Assembly: GCA_946639585.1 (NCBI GenBank)
Contig: CAMPBS010000006.1
Location: 1 to 64,000 of the forward strand
Direction: 5' to 3'
Source of the DNA: an uncultured Clostridium sp.
GTDB lineage: Bacteria > Bacillota > Clostridia > TANB77 > CAG-508
Length of the DNA: 64,000 nucleotides
Position numbers and translations under genes: made by a program. The notes below the pieces were generated by a model. That model saw nothing but the letters and a program-made list of their open reading frames with translations, was not told where the DNA came from and made no database searches. Below, piece by piece: positions 1 through 10,925 of this stretch; within the stretch, counting starts at the first letter, position 1, and the number at the start of each line of letters is the position of its first letter.

Positions 1-3000
1 TTTCTTTATACCATCCTAAGAATGTATAACCATCTCTTGTTGGTGTTGGTAATGTACCATATTGACTATCAAATGTTACGCTCTTTGTTGATGTTGCACC
101 TGTACCTGTCCATCCATCTGTTGATGGTATTGTACCACCATTTGCATTTGCTGTTACTGTGTATGGGTTTGCTTCCCATATTGCAGTGATGTTGTGATTT
201 GATGCTGTTGTTACAGGTGTTTCAGCTGTAATGTAATATGGTTCGTATGGTGTTGATTCTGTGCCTTCTTCTATTTGAATATCTGTGTTAACCCAAATAG
301 TATTCATTTGTTTTTGAGTCATTTCATTATAATATCCTATATATAGTAAACCATCATTATTTGTTGTATATTTCTCAACAGTCTTATTGGGTTCACTGTC
401 ATGCGCTATTGAAGTCCAATTATACCCTTTTTGAGTTTTCATTGAATTAATAATTAAAGTGCTATAACCTTTTCCATCAAATCCGTTATACCTTTTTACT
501 GTAACTTTATAGTCAGTATTTGGTTTCAATTTAATTGCTTTCCAATTATAGTAAGTAGCTATTTCAGTATAATCATCTAGTTTTGTATATTTACTCTTAT
601 CAAATTTATTCTTCCCATTCCATCCCTTAAATGTATAACCTGTTCTTGTTGGAGTTGGTAATGTGCCATAAGTACTATCATAAGTTACAGATTTTGTTGC
701 TGTTGCTCCAGAACCCGTCCAACCTTCCGTTGTGTTAATTGAACCACTATTTGCATCTGCTGTAACTGTGTAAGTATTCGCTGTATAGTTTGCTGTATAT
801 TTTCTATTTCCTATACTTCCTTGTTGGATTACTACTGTTGACATCGGTGAACTTGTTAATTTTGTACCGCTTCTTTGCTCAGCTGTTGGATTAGCATGGA
901 ACATAATTCTTACATAACAATCTTTTTCAGCTGTATATGTATTTGAATTTGGTCCATTCTTATAATAACTTCCATCTGTATTATATAATCTCCATCTAAT
1001 ATTGCTTACTGCATAAAATCCATATCCACTTAGTGTATATTTTACACCTTGTTTCAACTTAATTGTATTTGTATAATATGAATTTGGATATTGTGAACTT
1101 ATTTCATGAACTCCTGTACTTAAATTCAAGAATCCTTTTGTCCATGTTAAGTCACTTACTTCTTCAGACCAACCCGCAAATGTATATCCTATTTTTGTTG
1201 GATTATTTAATGTAATATCAGCAGTTTCAATATTATAAGTTGTTGTGTTTTCTGTTGCAACTGTTCCACCATTTAATTCATAAGAAATTGTATATGGTGT
1301 TGGTACCCAATTTACATATAATGTAATTACTTGGTCACCTGTACTTAAGTCTTTGCCACATGCAGCTGCCATGTCTATTGCAGAATATGAACCACTAAAC
1401 TGATCATATGCTGTTCCTGTTCCATCCGCTTTTGTATTCCATTCTAAACTTTGCTTTGCTGTATATCCTGTTTTTATAACATTAATACCATTTGGATTAT
1501 TATAATCATTAAGTCCATATGTAGATAATGAATATGTATTAATATCTGTAACACCATTTACATTGCTTCCATAAAATCCTGAAATAACATTAGTAGTGTT
1601 ATTAACTAGCAATAAATTATCAGAAACGCCTACAATGTTTCCATGTATTTCAGACAAACTACCACCATTCATATCATATTGTACATATAAATAGTTAGGT
1701 CTGTAATACAAGTTTATTACTCTGCTTCCGTCAGCCGCAATTGTTGTAGTTGCAACTGCTCCAGAAACTGGTTTCGTTGTATCACCTGTTATAAATCCTT
1801 CTTCATAAGTATAACCTGCTATTGTCTTTTTCAAGTCAGCAAGAGTTACACTTGCATCTGAAGTTCCCTGTAAATTATCTGTTGAGTTTAAGGTATATGT
1901 TGCTGCACCTAAATTATGTGTATAATGATTTACTGTATATGCAGTATCTGTACGAGGTGTCCAATGTGCATAAATAGTATGCGCGCTATCTGTTTGCATT
2001 ATTGTTGCATCTGTTACCAATATTCCATTTGTTGCGTCTGTGTACCATCCAGCAAAGTCATAACCAACTCTTGTTGGTGTTGGTAATGTACCATATTGAC
2101 TATCGAATGTTACGCTCTTTGTTGATGTTGCGCCTGTATCTGTCCAACCTTCTGTTGATGGTATTGTACCACCATTTGCATCGGCTGTAACAGTGTATGG
2201 ATTTGCTTCCCATATTGCTGTTAAAGTGTGATTGCTTGGTGTTGTTACTTTTGTGTCAGCTGCTATGCTGTCGCCTTCACCATTAATTTTCCATCCTTTG
2301 AATGTGTAGCCTGTTCTTGATACATCACTTGCTGTTGGTAGTGTACCATAAGCACTATCAAATGTTACTGTTTTGTCTGCTGGCGTTGGTGTACCACCAT
2401 TTGAGTCGAAGTGAACTGTGTATTGTTTTGGAGTCCAGTTTGCATGAATTGTGTGGTCTGCAGCACTACTTACAGTTGTGTTTGCATTTACTACTCTGTA
2501 TGGTTCAAAGTTTGTAGCTGTTGAGGCCTCTTCCAATTGTGGGTTTTTATATTGTAATCCAGTAGCACTTGAACCACGATTAATTAATCCAACTACACAG
2601 CTTGTAGTTCCTTCTGGAATAACAAATGAATATGATAGTCTATCACCTACATTACATCCCAATTCAGTATTTCTTGTATATCTTCTTCCATTTACCATCA
2701 TATCGCAACCCATCCATACAGTATTTACTCCTTCAGTCTTTGATACAATTTCAACACTAAATGTATATCTTTTTCCTATTTCTATTTTTTTCATTACATC
2801 ATGACCATATAAAACATCATAATAAGTTTTTGAATTCACAGTATATATTCCAGTTTCCTCATTATATACAACCATATTTGTTCTTACTATTCCATTATAT
2901 GCTTTTGAATATTCTTCACTTGAATCTATCAAGTTCTTTCCTGTCCAGTTTTGGAAGTCATATCCATCTCTTGTTGGCATTGGCAATGTACCATATTGAT

Positions 3001-6000
3001 TATCGTATGTTACACTCTTAGTTGCTGTTGTACCTGTTCCTGTCCAACCTTCTGTTGCTGGTATTGAACCGCTATTAGCATCTGCTGTTACGGTGTAGTT
3101 GTTTGCTTCCCATATTGCTGTGATTGTGTGGTCATTAGGTGTTTTTACTATTGTGTCGGCTGCTATATTGTCGCCTTCACCATTTATTTTCCATCCCTTA
3201 AAAGTATAGCCTGTTTTTGTTAGTGTAGGCAATGTGCCGTATGTGCTGTCGTAAGTTACAGATTTTGTTGCCGCTGCTCCAGAGCCCGTCCAACCTTCTG
3301 TTGCTGGTATTGAACCACCATTTGCATCTGCTGTTACTATGTAATTATTTGCTTCCCATATTGCTGTAATTGTGTGATTGCTTGGCGTTGTTACTAGTGT
3401 ATCTGCTACTATGTTGTCTCCTTCACCATTTATTTTCCATCCCCTGAAAGCATAACCTGTTTTTGTTGGTGTAGGTAATGTGCCGTATGTACTGTCATAA
3501 GTTACAGATTTTGTTGCTGATGCCCCAGAACCTGTCCAGCCTTCTGTTGATGGTATTGAACCACCATTTGCATCTGCTGTAACGGTATAATTATTTGCTT
3601 CCCATACTGCATATAGGTTGGCTGTTCCATTGTTTTCAGTTGTTAAGTTACTAACTACTTGTTCGTCTGTGTAATCTGGGATTATATATAAACGTACATT
3701 TTTAACTCTTGGTTTGTTGCCTGTTCCATATACCCCATAGAATGATAATATTGCATTTGATGTTGCTTGATTTGTTTTAACGACTCTAAAATCAAACACA
3801 TCATGTGTCCATTCTGTTGAAGATACAGTTATTGTTCTTATATTACTACTTATAACATTTCCATCTTCTGTATTGTTTTGAAATGAATATTTTGAATTAC
3901 TTCCATTTGAGAAGTAAATTTTAATTTTATTATTATTTGTTGTATCATCTGATTTTATATCAAACTCAAATCTATATTTAGCATTTGTTCCATATTTATT
4001 AAAATATGATGCAAAACTTGCATATGACATAAATTCATTTGTTGAATTTTGATTTGCTGTATGTCCTGAATACATTTCATAATCACTACTATATATTAGA
4101 TTTTTTTCAAATTCATCATTTGCTTGTGACCATCCTGCAAATGTGTATCCTGTTTTTGTGAATGTATTTGTTGTTAAAGCTTGTGGTGTGTCATATGTGA
4201 AGTTCTGGTCTGACATTTCGCCAGTTCCACCATTTGCATCAAAGTGAACTGTGTAACTATTTGCTTCCCATATTGCTTTTAGTTCGTGGTCTTGGTCTTG
4301 CACTACTTTTGTATCGTCTGTAATCCAATATGGTTCGTATGTTGTGGCTGTTGGACCTTCTTCGAGTTGAACATAAAATTCAAAATTATCAAATACTTGA
4401 CCGTTTGTATGATAATATATTGAAAAATATACTTCAGTATCTACATTTAATGTAAATGTTTTACTTGTTTCACCATTTTGTAATAAAATTTTCGCTACTT
4501 CACTTCCATCAGAATATCTATTTATTCCTACTGCACAATGTTCTGTAGGAGTATTGCCTGATACATTATTAATAGAATATGTATATGTTCCTGCTTTTAG
4601 TATCTTTGTAACAGTATTTTCATTATATGATGAGTTTAGATAATTTGGATAATTAGCTCTATTATCAAAATTATATAAATCATAAGTTCTTCCATTTGAT
4701 TGCAATTCTTGTGATACACCATTTAAAGTATATTTTCCATCCTGTACTGTACATGCTACATTTAATTGATTCATTTGCTGATTATTTGGTATGCTAAACA
4801 AATTCTTTCCATTCCATCCTTTGAATGTATACCCTGATCTTGTTGGTGTTGGAAGGCTTGCGATCTCTGCTGTTTCTGCTTTTTCTTTGTATTCTACATT
4901 TGTTAATACATCTCTTGAACTTTCTGCTACTGTTGCACCTTCGCCGTTTGGGTTGAAGGTTACATTTAATTGTTTTTCTAAGACTGTTTCGAATTTGTTT
5001 GTTTCTGTATTTTGTCTTGTGTATGGTTTGTATCCTTCTCTGAAGTTTACTGTTGTTCCTTCGCTTTCTTCTGTTGGTGCTACTGTAGCAAATGCTACTT
5101 CTCTTCCATAGAATGTTCTCTTTCCATCTGCTGCAGTTGCTTTTGATGAACTAATTATTTTTCCATCATAGAAGTTGAATGTTGATGTTGAATTAGTTAT
5201 ATTTACACCATATCCATTTGTTCCTTGGATTACAGGTGATGTTCTGTCTATGGCTGTTGAGCTGTCGCCGATTGTAATATTATCATTTGCATTTGTAGTT
5301 CTGACACCATTAATACCACCTGTTACAGTTCCTCCTTTAATTGTTACTATATTATTAGGACATGTCAAAGATATTCCATATTGTCCTCCTGTGGTTGTCC
5401 CTCCTGTTATATTTATATTACCTCTATTAGTTTCATTTCCTCCTCCATAAATAGCTGCCGTACCTCCTGTAATTGTACCTCCAGAAATATTTATTGTTGG
5501 TCTATGACTCGCTCCACCAAACGCTATTCCATAAGTTCCTCCATTAATAATTGGATTTCCACTTATATTTACTGTACAATAGTTTATGCCAAGGCATGTT
5601 GGAGATGAAAAATTTCCTCCCGTTATATTCATTGTCCTATATGCTGAAAGACAATATCTAACATTTGCTAAAACATTTCCTCCATTTACAGTGATATTAA
5701 TTCCATAAATTGCTTGCCATCCACTATTTCCTGTAGATTTTATTGTACCATCATTAACAGTAACATTTGCTCCGTTTATTACTGTTGTATTAGCTTCCAT
5801 TGTCGCGCCATTTACTATTACATTTCCACTATTTGTTACCAAATCTCCTGTTGTTCTTTCCAATTTACCTTTTGTTTCTGCTGTGTCTACAAATGTTGCT
5901 GTTTTACCGTTTGCTACTGTTATTTTTTCTGCCATTATCAATGTCTTTCCATTTGTGTCTAATGTTACGTTTTGTCTTATCGTTGCTGCTACTTCGTCTG

Positions 6001-6973
6001 TAAATGTTCTTAGCACTTGTATTACTGTTGCCCCTTCTATTCCTGCAGCTTCTTCCAATGTTGCTGCATATCTTGTTCCATTTGTTGTTGTTACTTTATA
6101 GTTTGCTTGTTTTACATGGTATGGTTCTGAGGTTGTTATGTCGCTTATGTTTCCTGCATTGTCTATTGCTCTTACATGTATATAATATTCACCATTTTCT
6201 TGTGTATTGCTTATTGTTGGTTTTGAATTTTCGTTATATGTTTGCCATTCTGCATCCGCTGCTGGTGTTTCACTTGAATTATTTATAATATATTGTATTT
6301 CTTTTACTCCACTTACGTTATCGCTTGCTGTTAATGTTATTACATTGCTTGCATCTTGTGCTTGTATTGTTTCTTCTTCTGTTCCTTTCCATACAGTTCC
6401 ACCATTTGGTGTAATTGACGCTGTTGGTGCTGTTAAGTCTATGTATACATAGATTACTGTATCCGGAACATTATCTACTTTTGCTGTTATTTGGAATTGT
6501 CCTTCTCTTTCTGGTGTATTTTCTTTACCAAATGCAATATCTTCTAAGGCTTTTTCACTATTTACTCTAATACCTGTTCCAGTATGGTCTACAATTTCTA
6601 CGCTTGCCACACCTGCTGGCCAGTTTGCGTCTATTGTAAGAGGCAATCTGTCAGCATTAGAGCCATTTATCCATTCACCACTATTATAGATTTCCTTGTA
6701 GCTATCAATTACTTTTATCACAAACTTTCCTAATTGACGTTGTTTAGCTTCTTGATACATTGTATCGAGGTATGTGTCGTTTGTATTTGAACGATATTCA
6801 CTTTTAATCTTCTCCACATCTCTTTTTTGCGATGTTTCCGCATTCATGTTGATGATAAAAATCATCATTCCTATGATTAAAAAAAATAGCATCGCAATAA
6901 GAACGAATAAAGTAACACTACCTTTTTCGCCTTTGTGCTTTTGATTTAATTTAATTCTACTTGGCAAATTCAT
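1..6973 (-). CDS. Large InlB-repeat surface protein, carboxy end beyond window (partial)
   Basis: An uninterrupted minus-strand frame runs from an ATG at 6973 (AAAGGAG about 9 bases upstream) to the window edge, giving 2324 codons without a stop. Residues 15-45 read KGEKGSVTLFVLIAML and onward: a charged stretch, a Gly-Ser-Val-Thr-Leu motif and one long hydrophobic helix, like a pilin or TadE-type leader but without a clear Glu at position 5. An Ig-like domain follows (about residues 170-290), then a parallel beta-helix of NVTINGGT-like turns (about 365-600). From about residue 670 there are at least eleven InlB B-type (Listeria-Bacteroides) repeats ending in GYTFKGW-like motifs. Several are interrupted by GKNLF...QLEEG...YEPY modules like those of phage tail proteins. 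It is probably an exported adhesin. Family assignment is confident; function is inferred. Confidence 0.85.
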   Translation of the reverse strand, partial: MNLPSRIKLNQKHKGEKGSVTLFVLIAMLFFLIIGMMIFIINMNAETSQKRDVEKIKSEYRSNTNDTYLDTMYQEAKQRQLGKFVIKVIDSYKEIYNSGEWINGSNADRLPLTIDANWPAGVASVEIVDHTGTGIRVNSEKALEDIAFGKENTPEREGQFQITAKVDNVPDTVIYVYIDLTAPTASITPNGGTVWKGTEEETIQAQDASNVITLTASDNVSGVKEIQYIINNSSETPAADAEWQTYNENSKPTISNTQENGEYYIHVRAIDNAGNISDITTSEPYHVKQANYKVTTTNGTRYAATLEEAAGIEGATVIQVLRTFTDEVAATIRQNVTLDTNGKTLIMAEKITVANGKTATFVDTAETKGKLERTTGDLVTNSGNVIVNGATMEANTTVINGANVTVNDGTIKSTGNSGWQAIYGINITVNGGNVLANVRYCLSAYRTMNITGGNFSSPTCLGINYCTVNISGNPIINGGTYGIAFGGASHRPTINISGGTITGGTAAIYGGGNETNRGNINITGGTTTGGQYGISLTCPNNIVTIKGGTVTGGINGVRTTNANDNITIGDSSTAIDRTSPVIQGTNGYGVNITNSTSTFNFYDGKIISSSKATAADGKRTFYGREVAFATVAPTEESEGTTVNFREGYKPYTRQNTETNKFETVLEKQLNVTFNPNGEGATVAESSRDVLTNVEYKEKAETAEIASLPTPTRSGYTFKGWNGKNLFSIPNNQQMNQLNVACTVQDGKYTLNGVSQELQSNGRTYDLYNFDNRANYPNYLNSSYNENTVTKILKAGTYTYSINNVSGNTPTEHCAVGINRYSDGSEVAKILLQNGETSKTFTLNVDTEVYFSIYYHTNGQVFDNFEFYVQLEEGPTATTYEPYWITDDTKVVQDQDHELKAIWEANSYTVHFDANGGTGEMSDQNFTYDTPQALTTNTFTKTGYTFAGWSQANDEFEKNLIYSSDYEMYSGHTANQNSTNEFMSYASFASYFNKYGTNAKYRFEFDIKSDDTTNNNKIKIYFSNGSNSKYSFQNNTEDGNVISSNIRTITVSSTEWTHDVFDFRVVKTNQATSNAILSFYGVYGTGNKPRVKNVRLYIIPDYTDEQVVSNLTTENNGTANLYAVWEANNYTVTADANGGSIPSTEGWTGSGASATKSVTYDSTYGTLPTPTKTGYAFRGWKINGEGDNIVADTLVTTPSNHTITAIWEANNYIVTADANGGSIPATEGWTGSGAAATKSVTYDSTYGTLPTLTKTGYTFKGWKINGEGDNIAADTIVKTPNDHTITAIWEANNYTVTADANSGSIPATEGWTGTGTTATKSVTYDNQYGTLPMPTRDGYDFQNWTGKNLIDSSEEYSKAYNGIVRTNMVVYNEETGIYTVNSKTYYDVLYGHDVMKKIEIGKRYTFSVEIVSKTEGVNTVWMGCDMMVNGRRYTRNTELGCNVGDRLSYSFVIPEGTTSCVVGLINRGSSATGLQYKNPQLEEASTATNFEPYRVVNANTTVSSAADHTIHANWTPKQYTVHFDSNGGTPTPADKTVTFDSAYGTLPTASDVSRTGYTFKGWKINGEGDSIAADTKVTTPSNHTLTAIWEANPYTVTADANGGTIPSTEGWTDTGATSTKSVTFDSQYGTLPTPTRVGYDFAGWYTDATNGILVTDATIMQTDSAHTIYAHWTPRTDTAYTVNHYTHNLGAATYTLNSTDNLQGTSDASVTLADLKKTIAGYTYEEGFITGDTTKPVSGAVATTTIAADGSRVINLYYRPNYLYVQYDMNGGSLSEIHGNIVGVSDNLLLVNNTTNVISGFYGSNVNGVTDINTYSLSTYGLNDYNNPNGINVIKTGYTAKQSLEWNTKADGTGTAYDQFSGSYSAIDMAAACGKDLSTGDQVITLYVNWVPTPYTISYELNGGTVATENTTTYNIETADITLNNPTKIGYTFAGWSEEVSDLTWTKGFLNLSTGVHEISSQYPNSYYTNTIKLKQGVKYTLSGYGFYAVSNIRWRLYNTDGSYYKNGPNSNTYTAEKDCYVRIMFHANPTAEQRSGTKLTSSPMSTVVIQQGSIGNRKYTANYTANTYTVTADANSGSINTTEGWTGSGATATKSVTYDSTYGTLPTPTRTGYTFKGWNGKNKFDKSKYTKLDDYTEIATYYNWKAIKLKPNTDYKVTVKRYNGFDGKGYSTLIINSMKTQKGYNWTSIAHDSEPNKTVEKYTTNNDGLLYIGYYNEMTQKQMNTIWVNTDIQIEEGTESTPYEPYYITAETPVTTASNHNITAIWEANPYTVTANANGGTIPSTDGWTGTGATSTKSVTFDSQYGTLPTPTRDGYTFLGWYKE

Positions 6974-7185
6974 AACTGGCTTCTCCTTTGTACAAAGTAT
7001 AATTCTAGAATTATTTTACTTTCTTATATATATTATTTCAATACCGGTTTTTGCCAGTTTTTTTGAGTACCTTGTATATCACTAGGGATGCTGTTTTTTG
7101 TCGTTTTTTTCAATATAATTATTTTTATTTTACATTTGTGTAACAGTTCTTTGGTAATAACCTCAAAGACCAGATTTTAGGTAAC
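6974..7185. other. AT-rich upstream region of the InlB-repeat gene
   Basis: This stretch between the rpoC terminator and the InlB-repeat gene should hold the gene's promoter and leader. On the minus strand there are AT-rich -10-like strings (for example near 7022-7040 and 7115-7125), but I could not pair any with a good -35 at 16-18 bases. No coding frame or stable hairpin was seen. The only firm element is the ribosome binding site at 6983-6989. Confidence 0.4.
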
Positions 7186-7222
7186 AAAAAAGCCACGCAA
7201 GTCAACCTTGCGTAGCTTTTTT
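7186..7222 (-). terminator. Rho-independent terminator of rpoBC
   Basis: A 16-base stem (AAAAAAGCcACGCAAG at 7186-7201 against CTTGCGTaGCTTTTTT at 7207-7222, one mismatch) with a five-base loop lies a few bases after the rpoC stop. On the minus strand it ends in a run of T, so it should stop rpoBC transcription before the InlB-repeat gene. The A-rich other flank means it could work in both directions. Confidence 0.85.
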
Positions 7223-7227
7223 AGTAT

Positions 7228-10200
7228 TTATTCTTCAACTGTTTCTGCAGTTTCTGTTTCTTCTGCTTGTTCTACTGGTTCAGTTGTTTCAACTGTCTCA
7301 GCACTTTCTTCTTGTTCTTGTTCTAATTCTGTGTCTATTTTTGTTGCTTGGTATACTTGCATTCCTGTTCCTGCTGGGATTAATTTACCAATGATAACAT
7401 TTTCTTTTAATCCTAGTAAGTCGTCTTCTTTTCCTTTTATTGCTGCATCTGTTAAAACTCTTGTTGTTTCTTGGAATGATGCTGCTGATAGGAAGCTGTC
7501 TGTTGCAAGTGATGCTTTTGTTATTCCTAGTAGTACACGTTTTCCTTCTGCTTTTCTTACACCTAATTCTTCTGCTTTTTTGTTTTCTTCTTCGAAATCG
7601 TACATGTCTACTAATGAACCAGCTGGTAAGTTTGTATCTCCGTTATCTCCAACTTTTACTTTCTTAAGCATTTGTCTACCAATTACTTCGATGTGCTTAT
7701 CGTTTATATCAACACCTTGGTTTCTATAAACTTTTTGTACTTCTGAGATTAGGTATTCGTAAACTCCTTCGGCTCCTTTGATTTCAAGGATGTCGTTTGG
7801 ATTTATTGATCCTTCGATTAATGGATCTCCCGCTTCTACCATATCTCCATTTTTAACTTTCATTTTTGAACCGAATGGTATTGTATAAGTTCTAGAATCG
7901 TCATTTGAAGTTACAACAACTTCTTTTTTCTTCTTAGTTTCTTTAATTTTAACTTTACCATCTATTTCAGAAATTATTGCTAATCCCTTTGGTTTTCTAG
8001 CTTCGAATAATTCTTCAACTCTAGGAAGACCTTGTGTGATATCTGCTACACCTGCAACACCACCAGAGTGGATAGTTCTCATTGTAAGCTGTGTACCTGG
8101 CTCTCCAATTGATTGAGCTGCAATTATTCCGACTGCTTCTCCTATTGAAACTAGGCTTCTTCTAGCTAAGCCCATACCATAGCATTTTTGGCAAACACCA
8201 TGTTTTGTTCTACATCCTAATGCTGAACGAACTTTTAATTTTTCAATTCCAGATTCAATTATTTTATCTGCAATTTCATCATTAATCATTGTGTTATTAT
8301 CCACAATTAATTCACCAGTTGTTGGATTAATTACATCTTCAACTGCGAATCTTCCGATTAATCTTTCATGCATTTTTTCAATTACTTGATTTCCATCTTT
8401 TATATCGTAGATTACAATTCCATCATCTGTTCCACAGTCATATTCTCTTACAATTATGTCTTGTGAAACGTCTACAAGTCTTCTTGTTAAGTATCCTGAA
8501 TCGGCTGTTCTTAAGGCTGTATCTGAAAGTCCTTTTCTAGCACCGTGTGTAGAAATGAAGTATTCTAGAGCATCTAGACCTTCAGCAAATGATGATTTGA
8601 TTGGTATTTCTACTGCTTTACCTGTTGTACTAGCCATAAGTCCACGCATACCTGCGATTTGACGTAATTGGTTCATGTTACCACGGGCACCTGATTTAAC
8701 CATCATATAAACTGGGTTTAAGTCTTCGAAGTTATCTTCCATGGCTTTAGAAACTTCTTTTGTTGTTTGTTCCCAAACATTGATTGTTGCAATATATCTT
8801 TCATTGTCTGTAATAAGACCTCTTGCATATTGCTTACGGATTGTTTCGATTTTCTTATCTGCTTCTGCTAATAATTCTTTCTTTTTAGCTGGCACTTTTA
8901 CGTCGTCCATTGAGTATGTAATACCTGCAACTGTAGAATATTTATAACCTAAAGCTTTGATGTAATCGATTACTTCTGCTGATTCTGTTAATCCATGTGT
9001 TCTAATTACTCTTTCAATAATGTCTCCCATTGATTTTTTCATAACTGGGAAGTTGATTTCGTATTGGAATGGATCTTCTTCTCTATTGATGTACCCTAAG
9101 TCTTGTGGAATTCCTTGGTTGAAAATGATTCTTCCTACACTTGTTTCAATTTTTCCGTGTTTTATTTCACCATTTATTTCTTTTTCTATTCTTACAAAGA
9201 TTTTAGCATGTGTTGATACTTCATGGTTTTCGTGTGCCATTATTGCTTCGTCTGGATCTTTGAAGTACATTCCTTCACCTTTTTCACCATCTAGTACCAT
9301 TGTTAAATAATAACTTCCTAAAATCATGTCAAGTCTTGGTGTTGCAACTGGTTTACCATCTTGTGGTTTTAGTAAGTTGTTTGTTGCAAGCATTAAGTAT
9401 CTTGCTTCCGCTTGTGCTTCTGGAGATAGTGGTAAATGAACCGCCATTTGGTCTCCGTCGAAGTCGGCATTGAAGGCTTCACAAACTAATGGGTGAAGTT
9501 TTATTGCTCTACCTTCTACTAATACTGGTTCAAAAGCTTGAATACCTAGTCTATGTAGTGTTGGAGCACGGTTTAACATTACTGGGTGGTCTTTTATAAC
9601 TTCCTCTAATATTCCCCATACTTCTGGTCTTAGTCTTTCTACCATTCTTTTTGCGTTTTTAATGTTTTGTGCAATTCCTCTTCCTACTAATTCTCTCATT
9701 ACAAATGGTTTAAATAATTCAACTGCCATTTCTTTTGGAAGTCCGCATTGATATAATTTTAGTTCTGGTCCAACTACGATAACAGAACGTCCAGAGTAGT
9801 CAACACGTTTTCCTAGTAAGTTTTGACGGAATCTACCTTGTTTTCCTTTTAACATGTCTGATAATGATTTTAAAGGTCTGTTTCCAGCTCCTGTTACTGG
9901 TTTTCCTCTTCTTCCATTATCTATTAGGGCATCTACAGATTCTTGTAACATTCTTTTTTCGTTTCTTACAATTATTTCTGGTGCTCCTAGTTCTAGTAAT
10001 CTTTTTAATCTGTTATTTCTGTTTATAACTCTTCTGTATAAATCATTTAGGTCTGATGTTGCAAATCTACCACCATCTAATTGTACCATTGGTCTTAAAT
10101 CTGGTGGGATTACTGGAATAACATTCATTACCATCCATTCTGGTCTGTTTCCAGATGCTCTAAATGCTTCTACAGTGTCTAATCTTTTTACTAGTTTTAA

Positions 10201-10812
10201 TCTTTTTTGTTCTGATGATTTTTCTATTTCTTTTCTTAATTCTTGATATAGTTTTTCTATATCAATTTTTTCTAGCATTTCTCTTAAAGCTTCTGCACCC
10301 ATTCTTGCTTTAAATGAACCTCTACCATATTTTTCAACTGCTTCATGATATTCTTTTTCTGTTAAGATTTGGCAATTTTCTAATCCTGATGTTCCTTTGT
10401 CTGTAACTATATAAGATGCAAAGTAAATTACTTTTTCCAAATCTCTTGGTGAGATGTCAAGCATAAGTGCTATTCTGCTTGGTATTCCTTTAAAATACCA
10501 GATGTGAGCTACTGGAGCAGCTAATTCGATGTGCCCCATTCTTTCTCTTCTTACTTTTGATTTTGTAACTTCTACACCACATCTATCGCAAACTATTCCT
10601 TTATATCTTACTCTTTTATATTTACCACAATGGCATTCCCAGTCTTTTGTTGGTCCAAATATTTTTTCACAAAATAGACCATCTTTTTCTGGTTTAAGAG
10701 TTCTATAATTGATTGTCTCTGGCTTTTTAACTTCACCTTTTGACCATTCTCTTATTTGCTCATCTGATGCAATTCCTATTTTTAATTTATCAAATAATTC
10801 GTTTTCGTCCAA
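7228..10812 (-). CDS. rpoC: DNA-directed RNA polymerase subunit beta'
   Basis: Largest subunit of RNA polymerase, 1194 residues, the usual Firmicutes length. The zinc-binding cysteines near residues 60-78 (CHCGKYKR...CDRCGVEV) and the catalytic Mg-binding motif NADFDGD (near residue 450) are intact. A second cysteine cluster ([13 protein letters not shown], about residue 870) completes the second zinc site. The start is TTG at 10812, behind AGGGGGAAG. The last 35 or so residues are almost all Glu, Thr, Ala and Val ([19 protein letters not shown]), an acidic tail beyond the conserved core. It is cotranscribed with rpoB, from which it is separated by 113 bases holding a long hairpin. Confidence 0.98.
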   Translation of the reverse strand: MDENELFDKLKIGIASDEQIREWSKGEVKKPETINYRTLKPEKDGLFCEKIFGPTKDWECHCGKYKRVRYKGIVCDRCGVEVTKSKVRRERMGHIELAAPVAHIWYFKGIPSRIALMLDISPRDLEKVIYFASYIVTDKGTSGLENCQILTEKEYHEAVEKYGRGSFKARMGAEALREMLEKIDIEKLYQELRKEIEKSSEQKRLKLVKRLDTVEAFRASGNRPEWMVMNVIPVIPPDLRPMVQLDGGRFATSDLNDLYRRVINRNNRLKRLLELGAPEIIVRNEKRMLQESVDALIDNGRRGKPVTGAGNRPLKSLSDMLKGKQGRFRQNLLGKRVDYSGRSVIVVGPELKLYQCGLPKEMAVELFKPFVMRELVGRGIAQNIKNAKRMVERLRPEVWGILEEVIKDHPVMLNRAPTLHRLGIQAFEPVLVEGRAIKLHPLVCEAFNADFDGDQMAVHLPLSPEAQAEARYLMLATNNLLKPQDGKPVATPRLDMILGSYYLTMVLDGEKGEGMYFKDPDEAIMAHENHEVSTHAKIFVRIEKEINGEIKHGKIETSVGRIIFNQGIPQDLGYINREEDPFQYEINFPVMKKSMGDIIERVIRTHGLTESAEVIDYIKALGYKYSTVAGITYSMDDVKVPAKKKELLAEADKKIETIRKQYARGLITDNERYIATINVWEQTTKEVSKAMEDNFEDLNPVYMMVKSGARGNMNQLRQIAGMRGLMASTTGKAVEIPIKSSFAEGLDALEYFISTHGARKGLSDTALRTADSGYLTRRLVDVSQDIIVREYDCGTDDGIVIYDIKDGNQVIEKMHERLIGRFAVEDVINPTTGELIVDNNTMINDEIADKIIESGIEKLKVRSALGCRTKHGVCQKCYGMGLARRSLVSIGEAVGIIAAQSIGEPGTQLTMRTIHSGGVAGVADITQGLPRVEELFEARKPKGLAIISEIDGKVKIKETKKKKEVVVTSNDDSRTYTIPFGSKMKVKNGDMVEAGDPLIEGSINPNDILEIKGAEGVYEYLISEVQKVYRNQGVDINDKHIEVIGRQMLKKVKVGDNGDTNLPAGSLVDMYDFEEENKKAEELGVRKAEGKRVLLGITKASLATDSFLSAASFQETTRVLTDAAIKGKEDDLLGLKENVIIGKLIPAGTGMQVYQATKIDTELEQEQEESAETVETTEPVEQAEETETAETVEE

Positions 10813-10843
10813 TTTTCTTCCCCCTATAATATTTTTTTGGGTT

Positions 10844-10914
10844 ATTCCATTTTCATAAATGATTTAGCCCCCGCTCCTGCAAACTTTTCCGTCAATCATT
10901 TATAAAAATGGAAT
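10844..10914 (-). other. Intercistronic hairpin between rpoB and rpoC
   Basis: Bases 10844-10864 and 10894-10914 are complementary over 21 positions. The only non-Watson-Crick position would be a G-U pair in the minus-strand RNA, so the messenger can form an unbroken 21-bp stem with a 29-base loop. There is no T run after it, so it is unlikely to be a strong terminator. It could be a processing site, a stabiliser of the rpoC end or a partial attenuator; which one is inference. Confidence 0.75.
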
Positions 10915-10925
10915 ATATTTAATTA

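Noticed and set aside
1-5000. Regularly spaced similar sequences that could be taken for a CRISPR array or tandem DNA repeat
   Set aside because: The spacing is irregular and every unit keeps the reading frame of one long protein; they are InlB-type protein repeats.
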